Assembly (NCBI RefSeq): GCF_001857965.1
Contig: NZ_CP017774.1
Coordinates: 682,001-746,000, forward strand
Source of the DNA: Flavobacterium commune
Lineage (GTDB): Bacteria; Bacteroidota; Bacteroidia; Flavobacteriales; Flavobacteriaceae
Length of the DNA: 64,000 nucleotides
Reading direction: 5' to 3'
The translations under genes and the position numbers were made by a program. Within the stretch, counting starts at the first letter, position 1, and each line of letters begins with the position of its first letter. The notes under the pieces were generated by a model. That model worked only from the letters and a program-made list of their open reading frames with translations, did no database searches and was not told where the DNA came from. This document shows positions 8,112 through 15,737 of the stretch, piece after piece.

Positions 8112-8474
8112 TTATTCTTCCTCATACATTTCGTCGTAACGGGCAGGAATTTGCGGATCATAAAGCGGACATTTGAATTCTTCCATGATATCTACTAATT
8201 TATCCATGGTTTTTCCAGATGTTCCATAACAATCTATTTCAACTGTTTGAGATGTAGTTTTTACCTGAAAAGCTCCTACTCCATCCTTATTTTTCCAACT
8301 GTTCTCATCTACTCTTTCCCAATTAGAAAATACCGAAGCAATTCGGTTGATAATAACCGCAACAGGAAGTTCTTCTAAACCCTCGATAGTTTCTTGCTCA
8401 TCGATAGCTTCATAAACCTCTTGATGGTTTAAATAAACCCCTTCTAAATAATTCCAAAAAAGTAATTCGTACAT
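8112..8474 (-). CDS. Hypothetical acidic protein
   Basis: A 120-residue acidic protein with no signal peptide. It has a C-terminal run of Glu (YDEMYEEE) and a middle region of alternating strands (GVGAFQVKTTSQTVEIDCYG). I recognise it only as the kind of small conserved unknown found in Flavobacteriaceae. It is on the same strand as the purM-like gene upstream, but a repeat/terminator element separates them, so it may be a separate unit. Confidence 0.6.
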   Translation of the reverse strand: MYELLFWNYLEGVYLNHQEVYEAIDEQETIEGLEELPVAVIINRIASVFSNWERVDENSWKNKDGVGAFQVKTTSQTVEIDCYGTSGKTMDKLVDIMEEFKCPLYDPQIPARYDEMYEEE

Positions 8475-8486
8475 CTTTTGTTTTTT

Positions 8487-8563
8487 AGCCCCGATAGTAG
8501 CGACATCCTTTATCTTTTTTCTTTAAAAAGATAAAGATATAGCGGATAGCGGGATTAGCTTCT
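8487..8563. repeat. Dispersed intergenic hairpin element acting as terminator
   Basis: Reading TAGCCCCGATAG...CCTTTATCTTTTTT...AAAAAGATAAAGATATAGCG...GGATAGCGGGATTAGC, this has a central AT hairpin and GC-rich flanks that also pair. Elements of this shape are common after genes in Flavobacterium genomes. Here it sits directly after the minus-strand purM-like gene and probably terminates it. Confidence 0.6.
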
Positions 8564-8571
8564 AGCCTATA

Positions 8572-9750
8572 TTAATATTCGAAAGTACCGTATTCGCTGG
8601 AAATAGTCAATTTCTTAGTATCAGCAGCTTCAACGCGACCTACAATTTGCGCATTAACATTGAACGATTTTGAAATCGCAATAATATCCTGTGCAACGGC
8701 TTCAGGAACATAAATTTCCATACGATGTCCACAGTTGAAAACCTGATACATTTCTTTCCAATCCGTTTTTGATTGTTCCTGAATTAACTTGAACAATGGA
8801 GGAACTGGTAATAAATTGTCTTTTATAATATGTAAATTATCTACAAAATGTAAAATCTTAGTTTGCGCTCCACCACTACAGTGAACCATTCCGTGAATTT
8901 CATTCGAAGAATATTGGTCTAAAATTTTCTTGATAATGGGTGCATAAGTACGTGTTGGCGAAAGCACTAATTGTCCGGCATCGATTGGTGAATTTTCTAC
9001 TGCATCAGTCAATTGTACCTGACCTGAGTAAATTAATTCTTCAGGAACAGCAGCATCGTAACTTTCAGGATATTTTGTTGCCAAATATTTCCCGAAAACA
9101 TCATGACGGGCCGATGTCAAGCCGTTACTTCCCATTCCGCCATTATAGCTTTTTTCATAAGAAGCCTGACCGAAAGATTCCAATCCAACGATTACATCAC
9201 CTGCCTGGATATTAGCATTGTCAATTACCTTAGAACGTTTCATGCGAGCCGTAACGGTAGAATCCACAATAATTGTACGAACGATATCACCCACATCGGC
9301 AGTTTCTCCACCAGTAGAATGAATACTAACTCCAAAAGAAGCCAACTCTTGAATTAATTCTTCAGTTCCGTTGATAATTGCCGAAATTACTTCGGCTGGA
9401 ATTAGATTTTTATTTCTTCCAATTGTTGAAGAAAGTAAAATATTATCCGTTGCTCCTACACATAATAAATCGTCAATATTCATGATTAACGCATCCTGAG
9501 CAATGCCTTTCCAAACCGAAATATCCCCTGTTTCTTTCCAATACATGTAAGCCAATGAGGATTTAGTTCCCGCTCCATCGGCATGCATGATAAGACAATA
9601 ATCATCGTCTTGGGTTAGATAATCAGGGACAATTTTACAAAATGCCTGAGGAAATAATCCTTTATCTATATTTTTTATAGCATTGTGTACATCTTCTTTG
9701 GATGCCGAAACACCACGTTGCGCATATCTTTTTGAAGTATCTGAACTCAT
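8572..9750 (-). CDS. purM: AIR synthase-related protein (PurM-like)
   Basis: A 392-residue protein of the PurM/AIR synthase superfamily, which in purine synthesis closes formylglycinamidine ribotide to aminoimidazole ribotide using ATP. Motifs seen are YAQRGVSASKEDVHNAIKN at the N-terminus, HADGAGTKSSLAYMYW, NIDDLLCVGA, STGGETADVGDIVRT and VFNCGHRMEIYV. The Bacteroidota form is longer than the E. coli enzyme (about 345 residues) and somewhat divergent. I place the start at the ATG at 9750, because the longer frame begins inside a TATCTTTG promoter box at 9796-9803. Exact equivalence to PurM is likely but not certain for this branch. Confidence 0.8.
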   Translation of the reverse strand: MSSDTSKRYAQRGVSASKEDVHNAIKNIDKGLFPQAFCKIVPDYLTQDDDYCLIMHADGAGTKSSLAYMYWKETGDISVWKGIAQDALIMNIDDLLCVGATDNILLSSTIGRNKNLIPAEVISAIINGTEELIQELASFGVSIHSTGGETADVGDIVRTIIVDSTVTARMKRSKVIDNANIQAGDVIVGLESFGQASYEKSYNGGMGSNGLTSARHDVFGKYLATKYPESYDAAVPEELIYSGQVQLTDAVENSPIDAGQLVLSPTRTYAPIIKKILDQYSSNEIHGMVHCSGGAQTKILHFVDNLHIIKDNLLPVPPLFKLIQEQSKTDWKEMYQVFNCGHRMEIYVPEAVAQDIIAISKSFNVNAQIVGRVEAADTKKLTISSEYGTFEY

Positions 9751-9795
9751 GAATTGTAATTGTGTAAGCTGCAATGGAGCAACTTGGTTTTGCGG

Positions 9796-9803
9796 CAAAG
9801 ATA
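9796..9803 (-). promoter_or_regulatory. -7 box TATCTTTG of the purM-like gene
   Basis: On the minus strand it matches TAnnTTTG exactly, 46 bp before the chosen ATG. It rules out the longer open frame as the translated start. No TTG at the -33 spacing was seen. Confidence 0.55.
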
Positions 9804-10036
9804 ATTATTTTTTTGGGTTTATCCCGTCCCATTCTTCTAAGCGTTTTCTAAAATCTGCAATCATCAATCAAAATCCCATTTTATTTCACTAAATTTAATA
9901 TAGAATACTAATAACCAATTCAATAACAATAAAAAAGCAGATTTAAAAACACAATACAAGGTGGAAACCAGCGACCACGATAAAAAACGGGGCAATTCCG
10001 AAAAGCCAAAAGAGTAGGAAACTAAATTTTTACAAG

Positions 10037-10309
10037 ATGCCAAAATATGTAATTGAAAGAGACTTACCAGATGCAGGCAAACTTAACGCAGAACAGCTAA
10101 AAGGTATTTCAAAAACTTCCTGCGAGGTATTAAACAAAATGGGACCTGATATTCAATGGGTAAACAGTTTTGTAACAACAGACAAAATCTATTGTGTTTA
10201 TATTGCTCAGAATGAAGAAATGATTCGCGAGCATGCCAAACTAGGCGGATTTCCAGTAAATTCAGTAAGCAAAGTATCCACAATTATTGACCCAACGACT
10301 TCTGAATGA
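10037..10309 (+). CDS. DUF4242 domain protein
   Basis: A 90-residue ferredoxin-like small protein. MPKYVIERDLPDAGKL at the start, GPDIQWVNSFVTTDKIYCVY in the middle and HAKLGGFPVNSVSKV plus IIDPTT at the end are the hallmarks of the DUF4242 family, some members of which have been described as nickel-binding. It is cytoplasmic. It is a single gene ending in a terminator shared with the convergent glnN. Family assignment is good; metal binding here is inferred from relatives only. Confidence 0.8.
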   Translation: MPKYVIERDLPDAGKLNAEQLKGISKTSCEVLNKMGPDIQWVNSFVTTDKIYCVYIAQNEEMIREHAKLGGFPVNSVSKVSTIIDPTTSE

Positions 10310-10374
10310 ATCACATCACCAATGAAATTAGTTTCGTCAAAAAAACAAATTTTAACAACAACTTAGAAAACTAA

Positions 10375-10405
10375 AAAATGCCTATCCAAAACGAATAGGC
10401 ATTTT
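10375..10405. terminator. Bidirectional terminator between DUF4242 gene and glnN
   Basis: An 11-bp stem (AAAATGCCTAT against ATAGGCATTTT) with an 8-base loop, flanked by A and T runs, lies between two converging genes. Confidence 0.8.
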
Positions 10406-10426
10406 CTACAACAAACAATATCTTAA

Positions 10427-12616
10427 TTATTTAGTAAACAATAACTCTCTGTATTTAGTTAGTGTCCATAATTCATTATCAACTAACAACTCTAATTTAT
10501 CACAGTGGTTTCTAATGATTTCAAAATACGGTTTTACTTTATTACAATAAGCTTCAGCTGTTTTTTGAGCATTATTCAAAGCATTCGCATTTTTTCTTTC
10601 ATTACGCATCTCCTCAACTTTAGCATTGATACCTTCGATATGAGTAGAAATCTCTTTTATCAAACCAATTTGCTCTTTAGCAATTGATTCAAATTCTTTT
10701 CCAAAAATATCTTTCAAGCCTTTTACATTTTCAATCAAAGTATTTTGATAACGAATAGCTGTTGGGATAACATGATTTTTCGAAATATCTCCTAAAACCC
10801 TACTTTCAATTTGGATTTTCTTAGTGTATTCTTCTAATTCAATTTCGTAGCGTGCTTCCACTTCCACATGATTCATAATTCCTAATTCAGAAAACAAATC
10901 AAGTGCTTGTTTTGATGCTCTAGCTTTTAGGGCTTCAGGTGTTGTTTTAAAATTACTCAATCCTCTTTTCTTAGCTTCTTTTTCCCAGGCCTCGCTATAA
11001 CCGTCACCTTCAAAAAGAATATCTTTTGAAACCTTGATATACTCTCTCAAAACATTAAAAATAGCATCATCTTTTTTCATTGCTTTTGAATCAATCAAAG
11101 CATCAACTTCCACTTTAAAATCTCTCAATTGCTTAGCAACAATGGTATTTAAAGTAGTCATTGCATTCGAACAATTTGCTGAAGAACCTACCGCTCTAAA
11201 CTCAAATTTATTTCCTGTAAAAGCAAAAGGTGATGTTCTGTTTCTATCGGTATTATCTAAAATTACCTCTGGAATTTTCCCTACTACGTTTAATTTTAAA
11301 TCGGTTTTTTCTTCTGGAGATAATTTTCCTGTGGTTACACTTTCTAATTCAGCCAAAACTTTAGTCAGTTGTTCTCCAATAAATACCGAAATGATTGCAG
11401 GCGGCGCTTCATTAGCTCCTAAACGATGGTCATTGCTAGCCGTTGCAATCGAAGCACGCAACAATTCTTCATAATCATTTACCGCTTTGATGGTATTAAT
11501 AAAGAAAGTCAAGAACTGCAAATTACTCATTGGAGTTTTACTAGGACTCAATAGATTCACTCCAGTGTCAGTTGCCAATGACCAGTTGTTGTGTTTCCCG
11601 GAACCATTTACACCTTTAAAAGGTTTTTCATGCAACAACACTTTAAAATCATGACGTTCGGCTACTTTTTGCATAATATCCATCAAAAGACAGTTATGAT
11701 CCACAGCCAGATTTGTTTCTTCGAAAATTGGTGCTAACTCAAATTGATTTGGCGCAACTTCATTATGACGCGTTTTAACCGGAATTCCAAGCAACATACA
11801 TTCTTGTTCCAAATCACGCATATAAGTCAAAGCGCGAGTAGGAATTGACCCAAAATAATGATCATCTAATTGTTGACCTTTTGCCGATGTATGCCCTAAC
11901 AAAGTTCTTCCTGTCATCATCAAATCAGGACGAGAATGCGCCAAAGCCTTATCTACCAGGAAATATTCTTGTTCCCAACCTAAGGTTGCTGTAACTTTTT
12001 TGACATTCTTATCAAAATAACGACAAACTTCAGTAGCCGCTTCATCCATAACAGCCAAAGCTCTTAATAAAGGAATTTTGTTATCTAATGCTTCTCCTGT
12101 ATAAGAAATAAAAACGGTAGGAATACATAAGGTAGTACCATATATAAATGCTGGAGAAGTTGGATCCCAAGCCGTGTATCCTCGGGCTTCAAAAGTATTC
12201 CTGATTCCTCCGTTTGGAAAACTGGAAGCATCCGGTTCTTGTTGAACCAATTGTGCTCCCCCAAATTTCTCTACCGGATCACTTCCATCAAAAGAAGTTT
12301 CAAAAAAAGCGTCATGTTTCTCAGCTGTTGTTCCTGTTAGAGGCTGAAACCAGTGTGTATAATGAGTAACTCCTTTAGCCAAAGCCCACTCTTTCATACC
12401 CATCGCGATATAATCAGCCAATTTTCTGTCTATTTTTGTTCCATGTTCAATAGCTCCTTGTACAGCTTTAAAAGCATCTGAAGTCAAATATTGCTTCATT
12501 GCCTTTTCGTTAAAAACATTTGTTCCAAAAATGCTTGATTTTCTATTGGTTTCTTCAAAATGAACCGCTTTTCTATTAGAAGCCTCTCTTAATGCTTGAA
12601 AACGTATTGTTGACAT
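10427..12616 (-). CDS. glnN: Glutamine synthetase type III
   Basis: The ATG at 12616 gives 729 residues, the usual length of GSIII (GlnN) in Bacteroides and relatives, far longer than types I and II. It makes glutamine from glutamate, ammonia and ATP. GSIII features include FIYGTTLCIPTVFISYTGEA, GWEQEYFLVDKALAHSRPDL, KTRHNEVAPNQFELAP, HEKPFKGVNGSGKHNNWS and NRTSPFAFTGNKFEFRAVGS. A longer frame reaching 12688 runs through a promoter box at 12668-12675 and is rejected. The gene is divergent from a type II glutamine synthetase, so two unrelated-size enzymes for the same reaction share one 275-bp control region. Confidence 0.95.
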   Translation of the reverse strand: MSTIRFQALREASNRKAVHFEETNRKSSIFGTNVFNEKAMKQYLTSDAFKAVQGAIEHGTKIDRKLADYIAMGMKEWALAKGVTHYTHWFQPLTGTTAEKHDAFFETSFDGSDPVEKFGGAQLVQQEPDASSFPNGGIRNTFEARGYTAWDPTSPAFIYGTTLCIPTVFISYTGEALDNKIPLLRALAVMDEAATEVCRYFDKNVKKVTATLGWEQEYFLVDKALAHSRPDLMMTGRTLLGHTSAKGQQLDDHYFGSIPTRALTYMRDLEQECMLLGIPVKTRHNEVAPNQFELAPIFEETNLAVDHNCLLMDIMQKVAERHDFKVLLHEKPFKGVNGSGKHNNWSLATDTGVNLLSPSKTPMSNLQFLTFFINTIKAVNDYEELLRASIATASNDHRLGANEAPPAIISVFIGEQLTKVLAELESVTTGKLSPEEKTDLKLNVVGKIPEVILDNTDRNRTSPFAFTGNKFEFRAVGSSANCSNAMTTLNTIVAKQLRDFKVEVDALIDSKAMKKDDAIFNVLREYIKVSKDILFEGDGYSEAWEKEAKKRGLSNFKTTPEALKARASKQALDLFSELGIMNHVEVEARYEIELEEYTKKIQIESRVLGDISKNHVIPTAIRYQNTLIENVKGLKDIFGKEFESIAKEQIGLIKEISTHIEGINAKVEEMRNERKNANALNNAQKTAEAYCNKVKPYFEIIRNHCDKLELLVDNELWTLTKYRELLFTK

Positions 12617-12667
12617 TTTTAAAGTATTTATTAAACTGTTAATAATCAATTTTATAATTAAAAAACA

Positions 12668-12675
12668 CAAAGATA
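12668..12675 (-). promoter_or_regulatory. -7 box TATCTTTG of glnN
   Basis: An exact TAnnTTTG match on the minus strand, 51 bp upstream of the GlnN ATG in the divergent glnN/glnA intergenic region. It confirms the shorter start. Confidence 0.6.
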
Positions 12676-12845
12676 AAGAATCTAACACTAAAATCAGCCC
12701 GCTAACCCATTATCAAATTGCTTTTTATTTAGCTTCAAAATTGCTATTTTTTAAATATACCCCCCGTCAAAATATAGTAATCCAAAAAATAACATCCATT
12801 TAAACAAAAGACACCCCAAGGTTTTCAGCACTAAAAAAAATATTC

Positions 12846-12853
12846 TATATTTG
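12846..12853 (+). promoter_or_regulatory. -7 box TATATTTG of the type II glutamine synthetase gene
   Basis: An exact TAnnTTTG match 38 bp upstream of the ATG at 12892. Transcription would begin near 12859. The upstream AT-rich stretch holds a C-run motif (TACCCCCCGTC, 12758-12768) that might be an operator, which I cannot confirm. Confidence 0.6.
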
Positions 12854-12891
12854 CACCTCAGTTAAAATCAAGAAAATTAATTTATATTATT

Positions 12892-13908
12892 ATGGCAAAA
12901 ATAAAGTTAGAGTACCTTTGGTTAGATGGTTACGAACCAACTCAAAATCTTAGAAGTAAAACAAAAGTTGAAGAACACGAAAACTTTCAAGGAACTTTAG
13001 AAGAAATAGGAAACTGGTCTTTTGACGGTTCTTCTACAAAACAAGCTGAAGGTGGTTCATCTGATTGTCTATTAGTACCAGTTGCTATCTATCCAGATCC
13101 AGAGCGTATTAACGGATGGTTAGTAATGTGTGAGGTTATGAATGCTGATGGAACTCCACATCCTTCTAACGGAAGAGCTACTATTGATGATGACAATGAT
13201 GATTTCTGGTTTGGTTTCGAACAAGAGTACTTCATCATGGATACTAAAACTTTATTACCATTAGGTTTCCCTGTAGGTGGATACCCTGCTCCACAAGGAA
13301 TGTACTACTGTTCAGTAGGTGGAAAAAACACTCACGGAAGAAAATTAGTTGAAGAGCACGCTAACTTATGTATTGATGCTGGAATCAACTTTGAAGGAAT
13401 CAACCAAGAGGTTGCTTGTGGACAATGGGAATTCCAATTATTCGCTAAAGGAGCTAAAAAAGCAGGTGATGAAATCTGGGTTGCTCGTTACTTATTAGAT
13501 CGTTTGACTGAGAAATATGGTTACTATATTGAATACCATCCAAAACCACTAGGAGATACTGACTGGAATGGTTCTGGTATGCACGCTAACTTCTCTAACG
13601 AAGTATTAAGAACATGTGGTTCTCAAGAAACTTACGAGAGAATTTGTGAGGCTTTCCGTCCTGTAACTAAAGAGCATATTGCTGTTTACGGAGCTTACAA
13701 TGAGCAACGTTTAACTGGTAAACACGAAACTGCTTCTATCAACGACTTCTCTTACGGAGTATCTGACAGAGGATGTTCTATCCGTATTCCTTTGATGACT
13801 GTTCAAAAAGGATGGAAAGGATGGCTAGAAGACAGAAGACCAGCTTCTAACGGTGATCCATACAAAATTGCTGCAAGAATTATCAAAACAGTTAAATCTG
13901 CTTTGTAA
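12892..13908 (+). CDS. glnA: Glutamine synthetase, type II (eukaryote-like)
   Basis: A 338-residue enzyme whose length and motifs are those of GSII, the form typical of eukaryotes: WSFDGSSTKQAEGGSSD, FGFEQEYFIMDTKTL, CGQWEFQLFAKG, DTDWNGSGMHANFSN and RLTGKHETASINDFSYGVSD. It condenses ammonia with glutamate. Codon use is strongly biased to a small set (AAC, GGA, GTT), as in highly expressed genes. A strong -7 box lies 38 bp upstream and a terminator directly follows, so it is monocistronic. There is no Tyr adenylylation site of the GSI type, so control is probably transcriptional. Confidence 0.93.
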   Translation: MAKIKLEYLWLDGYEPTQNLRSKTKVEEHENFQGTLEEIGNWSFDGSSTKQAEGGSSDCLLVPVAIYPDPERINGWLVMCEVMNADGTPHPSNGRATIDDDNDDFWFGFEQEYFIMDTKTLLPLGFPVGGYPAPQGMYYCSVGGKNTHGRKLVEEHANLCIDAGINFEGINQEVACGQWEFQLFAKGAKKAGDEIWVARYLLDRLTEKYGYYIEYHPKPLGDTDWNGSGMHANFSNEVLRTCGSQETYERICEAFRPVTKEHIAVYGAYNEQRLTGKHETASINDFSYGVSDRGCSIRIPLMTVQKGWKGWLEDRRPASNGDPYKIAARIIKTVKSAL

Positions 13909-13924
13909 TTTTTATATACAATTC

Positions 13925-13958
13925 AAAAGTGCTTTCAGAAATGGAAGCACTTTTTTTT
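13925..13958 (+). terminator. Terminator of the type II glutamine synthetase gene
   Basis: The stem AAGTGCTT/AAGCACTT is followed by eight T, 16 bp after the stop codon. Confidence 0.8.
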
Positions 13959-13984
13959 TATATTAAAAGTAAGACACAAACAAC

Positions 13985-13992
13985 TATCTTTG
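13985..13992 (+). promoter_or_regulatory. -7 box TATCTTTG of the TerC-family gene
   Basis: An exact TAnnTTTG match 22 bp before the ATG at 14015, leaving a very short leader. Confidence 0.55.
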
Positions 13993-14014
13993 CAAAAACA
14001 CAAAAACAATTATC

Positions 14015-14965
14015 ATGATAGTTTGGATTTGCTTCATAAGTGCTATTTTATTATTCCTGGCTTTAGATTTGGGAATTTTCAACAAAACGCCTCACGAAAT
14101 CAGCTCAAAAGAAGCCGGAAAATGGACCGGAATTTGGGTTTCATTGTCTTTCCTTTTTTCAACTGTAGTTTACTGGTTGTATAGTAACAACTACGTAGCA
14201 AACCCTGATCAGCTAAAACCTATGGCTGCTACAATAAAGTATATCACAGGTTATCTTATCGAACTTTCATTAAGTATTGATAATATTTTTGTAATTGCTA
14301 TTATCTTTTCTTCTTTTAGAATTCCAAAAAAATACCAACACCGTGTTTTATTTTGGGGAATCATTGGAGCCATTGCATTTAGAGGACTCATGATTTATTT
14401 TGGAGTAATGATTATCAATAAATTCGCCTGGACAACTTATTTATTTGGAGCCTTTTTGATTTACACAGCCATCAAAATGCTAATTACAAAAGAAGACCAC
14501 GAATACGACCCTCACAATTCTGTAATATACAAATACTTAAAAAAACTAACCCCTATTACTACAAAAATAGACGGCGAACATTTTTTTATAAAAATCAACA
14601 ATACCAATACCGCAACCCCATTATTTGTAGCCTTGATTCTTATTGAGGTTATGGACATTATCTTTGCCTTAGATAGCGTACCGGCTATTTTAGCCATTAC
14701 CTCCGATCCGTTTCTGGTATTTAGTTCGAATATTTTTGCCATTTTAGGACTGCGTTCCATGTATTTCTTTTTAGCCAATATGCTGGAAAAATTCAGCTAT
14801 CTGGAATACAGTTTGATTGCCATTTTAAGTTTTGTAGGATTCAAAATGATTTTCCACAAATTTGTCAATCTGCCGGAATGGGCTTCTTTAGCTTTTATCG
14901 CAGTGGCGCTACTCTCAGGAATCATTGTCTCAATACAAAAAGACAAACGAAACAAAAAAGCATAA
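14015..14965 (+). CDS. TerC/Alx family integral membrane protein
   Basis: A 316-residue polytopic membrane protein with about nine hydrophobic segments. The two family signatures are present: ELSLSIDNIFVIAIIF near residue 88 and IIFALDSVPAILAITSD near 215, whose acidic residues lie in the membrane. TerC/Alx proteins are linked to manganese export and to metalation of exported proteins, and some to tellurite resistance; which applies here cannot be told from sequence. It is monocistronic, with its own promoter box and a strong terminator. Confidence 0.88.
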   Translation: MIVWICFISAILLFLALDLGIFNKTPHEISSKEAGKWTGIWVSLSFLFSTVVYWLYSNNYVANPDQLKPMAATIKYITGYLIELSLSIDNIFVIAIIFSSFRIPKKYQHRVLFWGIIGAIAFRGLMIYFGVMIINKFAWTTYLFGAFLIYTAIKMLITKEDHEYDPHNSVIYKYLKKLTPITTKIDGEHFFIKINNTNTATPLFVALILIEVMDIIFALDSVPAILAITSDPFLVFSSNIFAILGLRSMYFFLANMLEKFSYLEYSLIAILSFVGFKMIFHKFVNLPEWASLAFIAVALLSGIIVSIQKDKRNKKA

Positions 14966-14967
14966 AA

Positions 14968-14997
14968 AAAAGGAAATCGAGAGATTTCCTTTTTTTA
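14968..14997. terminator. Terminator between the TerC-family gene and convergent lipoprotein gene
   Basis: An 11-bp stem (AAAAGGAAATC/GATTTCCTTTT) with a 4-base loop and T/A tails on both sides can work in both directions. Confidence 0.8.
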
Positions 14998-15012
14998 TTT
15001 TTTCATAAAATA

Positions 15013-15543
15013 TTAATTCAGCTCTTTAACATTACTATCATCAATATTATATTTCTTGATAACAGCATTATAATCAGAATAATCTTCTTTAACATTATTA
15101 GCAAATTTCGCTGTTCCAGAAGGAGAACCTGGCACAATAACAATTCTAAAAGTTTGATTATTTAAATATTCCGGAGTCAGTGCTAAATTATAGGTTGCTC
15201 GCGCATAAATTATAAAATGTCCAACACTAAAATCAAAATCATAATCGACTTCTCCATTAGAGTTATAAATTGTTCTTGGTATTTGTTCCCAAATAGGTGA
15301 ATTTGTACCACTTATCGATCCAACTTTTCTATAAATTAAAATAACATCCTCATTAAAGAGTACAGGATTTAATTCTTCATAAATATTATACCCATCTTCA
15401 GAATTAAAACCAAAATTCACATTGGTTAATTGAAAGACTTCACTAATAGTATCATTGTCTGGCTGAAAGTTATCATCCGAAGTAGTACAACTGGAAACAG
15501 CTAAAAAGCTAACAAAGGCAAAAAGTGTTATTATTTTTTTCAT
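15013..15543 (-). CDS. Hypothetical lipoprotein
   Basis: A 176-residue protein with a signal sequence ending in FLAVSSC and then an acidic stretch (TTSDDNFQPDND), so it is predicted to be lipidated and exported to the surface. The mature part is rich in Asn, Tyr and Asp with alternating strands, and I recognise no domain. Such proteins are common in Bacteroidota and are often surface-displayed. It lies between TerC and the giant T9SS repeat protein, on the same strand as the latter but separated from it by a terminator. Confidence 0.7.
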   Translation of the reverse strand: MKKIITLFAFVSFLAVSSCTTSDDNFQPDNDTISEVFQLTNVNFGFNSEDGYNIYEELNPVLFNEDVILIYRKVGSISGTNSPIWEQIPRTIYNSNGEVDYDFDFSVGHFIIYARATYNLALTPEYLNNQTFRIVIVPGSPSGTAKFANNVKEDYSDYNAVIKKYNIDDSNVKELN

Positions 15544-15680
15544 GACTATAAATTTTTAAATGGTTAAGGTTTGTAATCTAGTATTCATTAATTGTGCCAA
15601 AATTTATTTTTCGATGAAATTTTTCTTTTCCTGCCTGCCGAAAGACACAATCCATGCAATTCACAACAGTACTACCAACA

Positions 15681-15713
15681 AAAAAGCACCCGCTATCAAA
15701 CGGGTGCTTTAAT
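15681..15713 (-). terminator. Terminator of the giant repeat-protein gene
   Basis: On the minus strand the stem AAAGCACCCG/CGGGTGCTTT is followed by a run of T, 25 bp past the stop of the 1740-residue gene. Confidence 0.8.
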
Positions 15714-15737
15714 TAAAATTAAGATTTATTTATTTTT

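Noticed and set aside
7921..8139. 72-residue frame at the end of the PAS gene
   Set aside because: It overlaps the PAS gene in another frame and runs through a terminator hairpin, so it is not a kinase remnant. No frameshift restores a HisKA domain.
10427..12688. 753-residue GlnN starting at 12688
   Set aside because: The extra 24 residues run through a TATCTTTG promoter box (12668-12675) and the 729-residue form equals the family's usual length.
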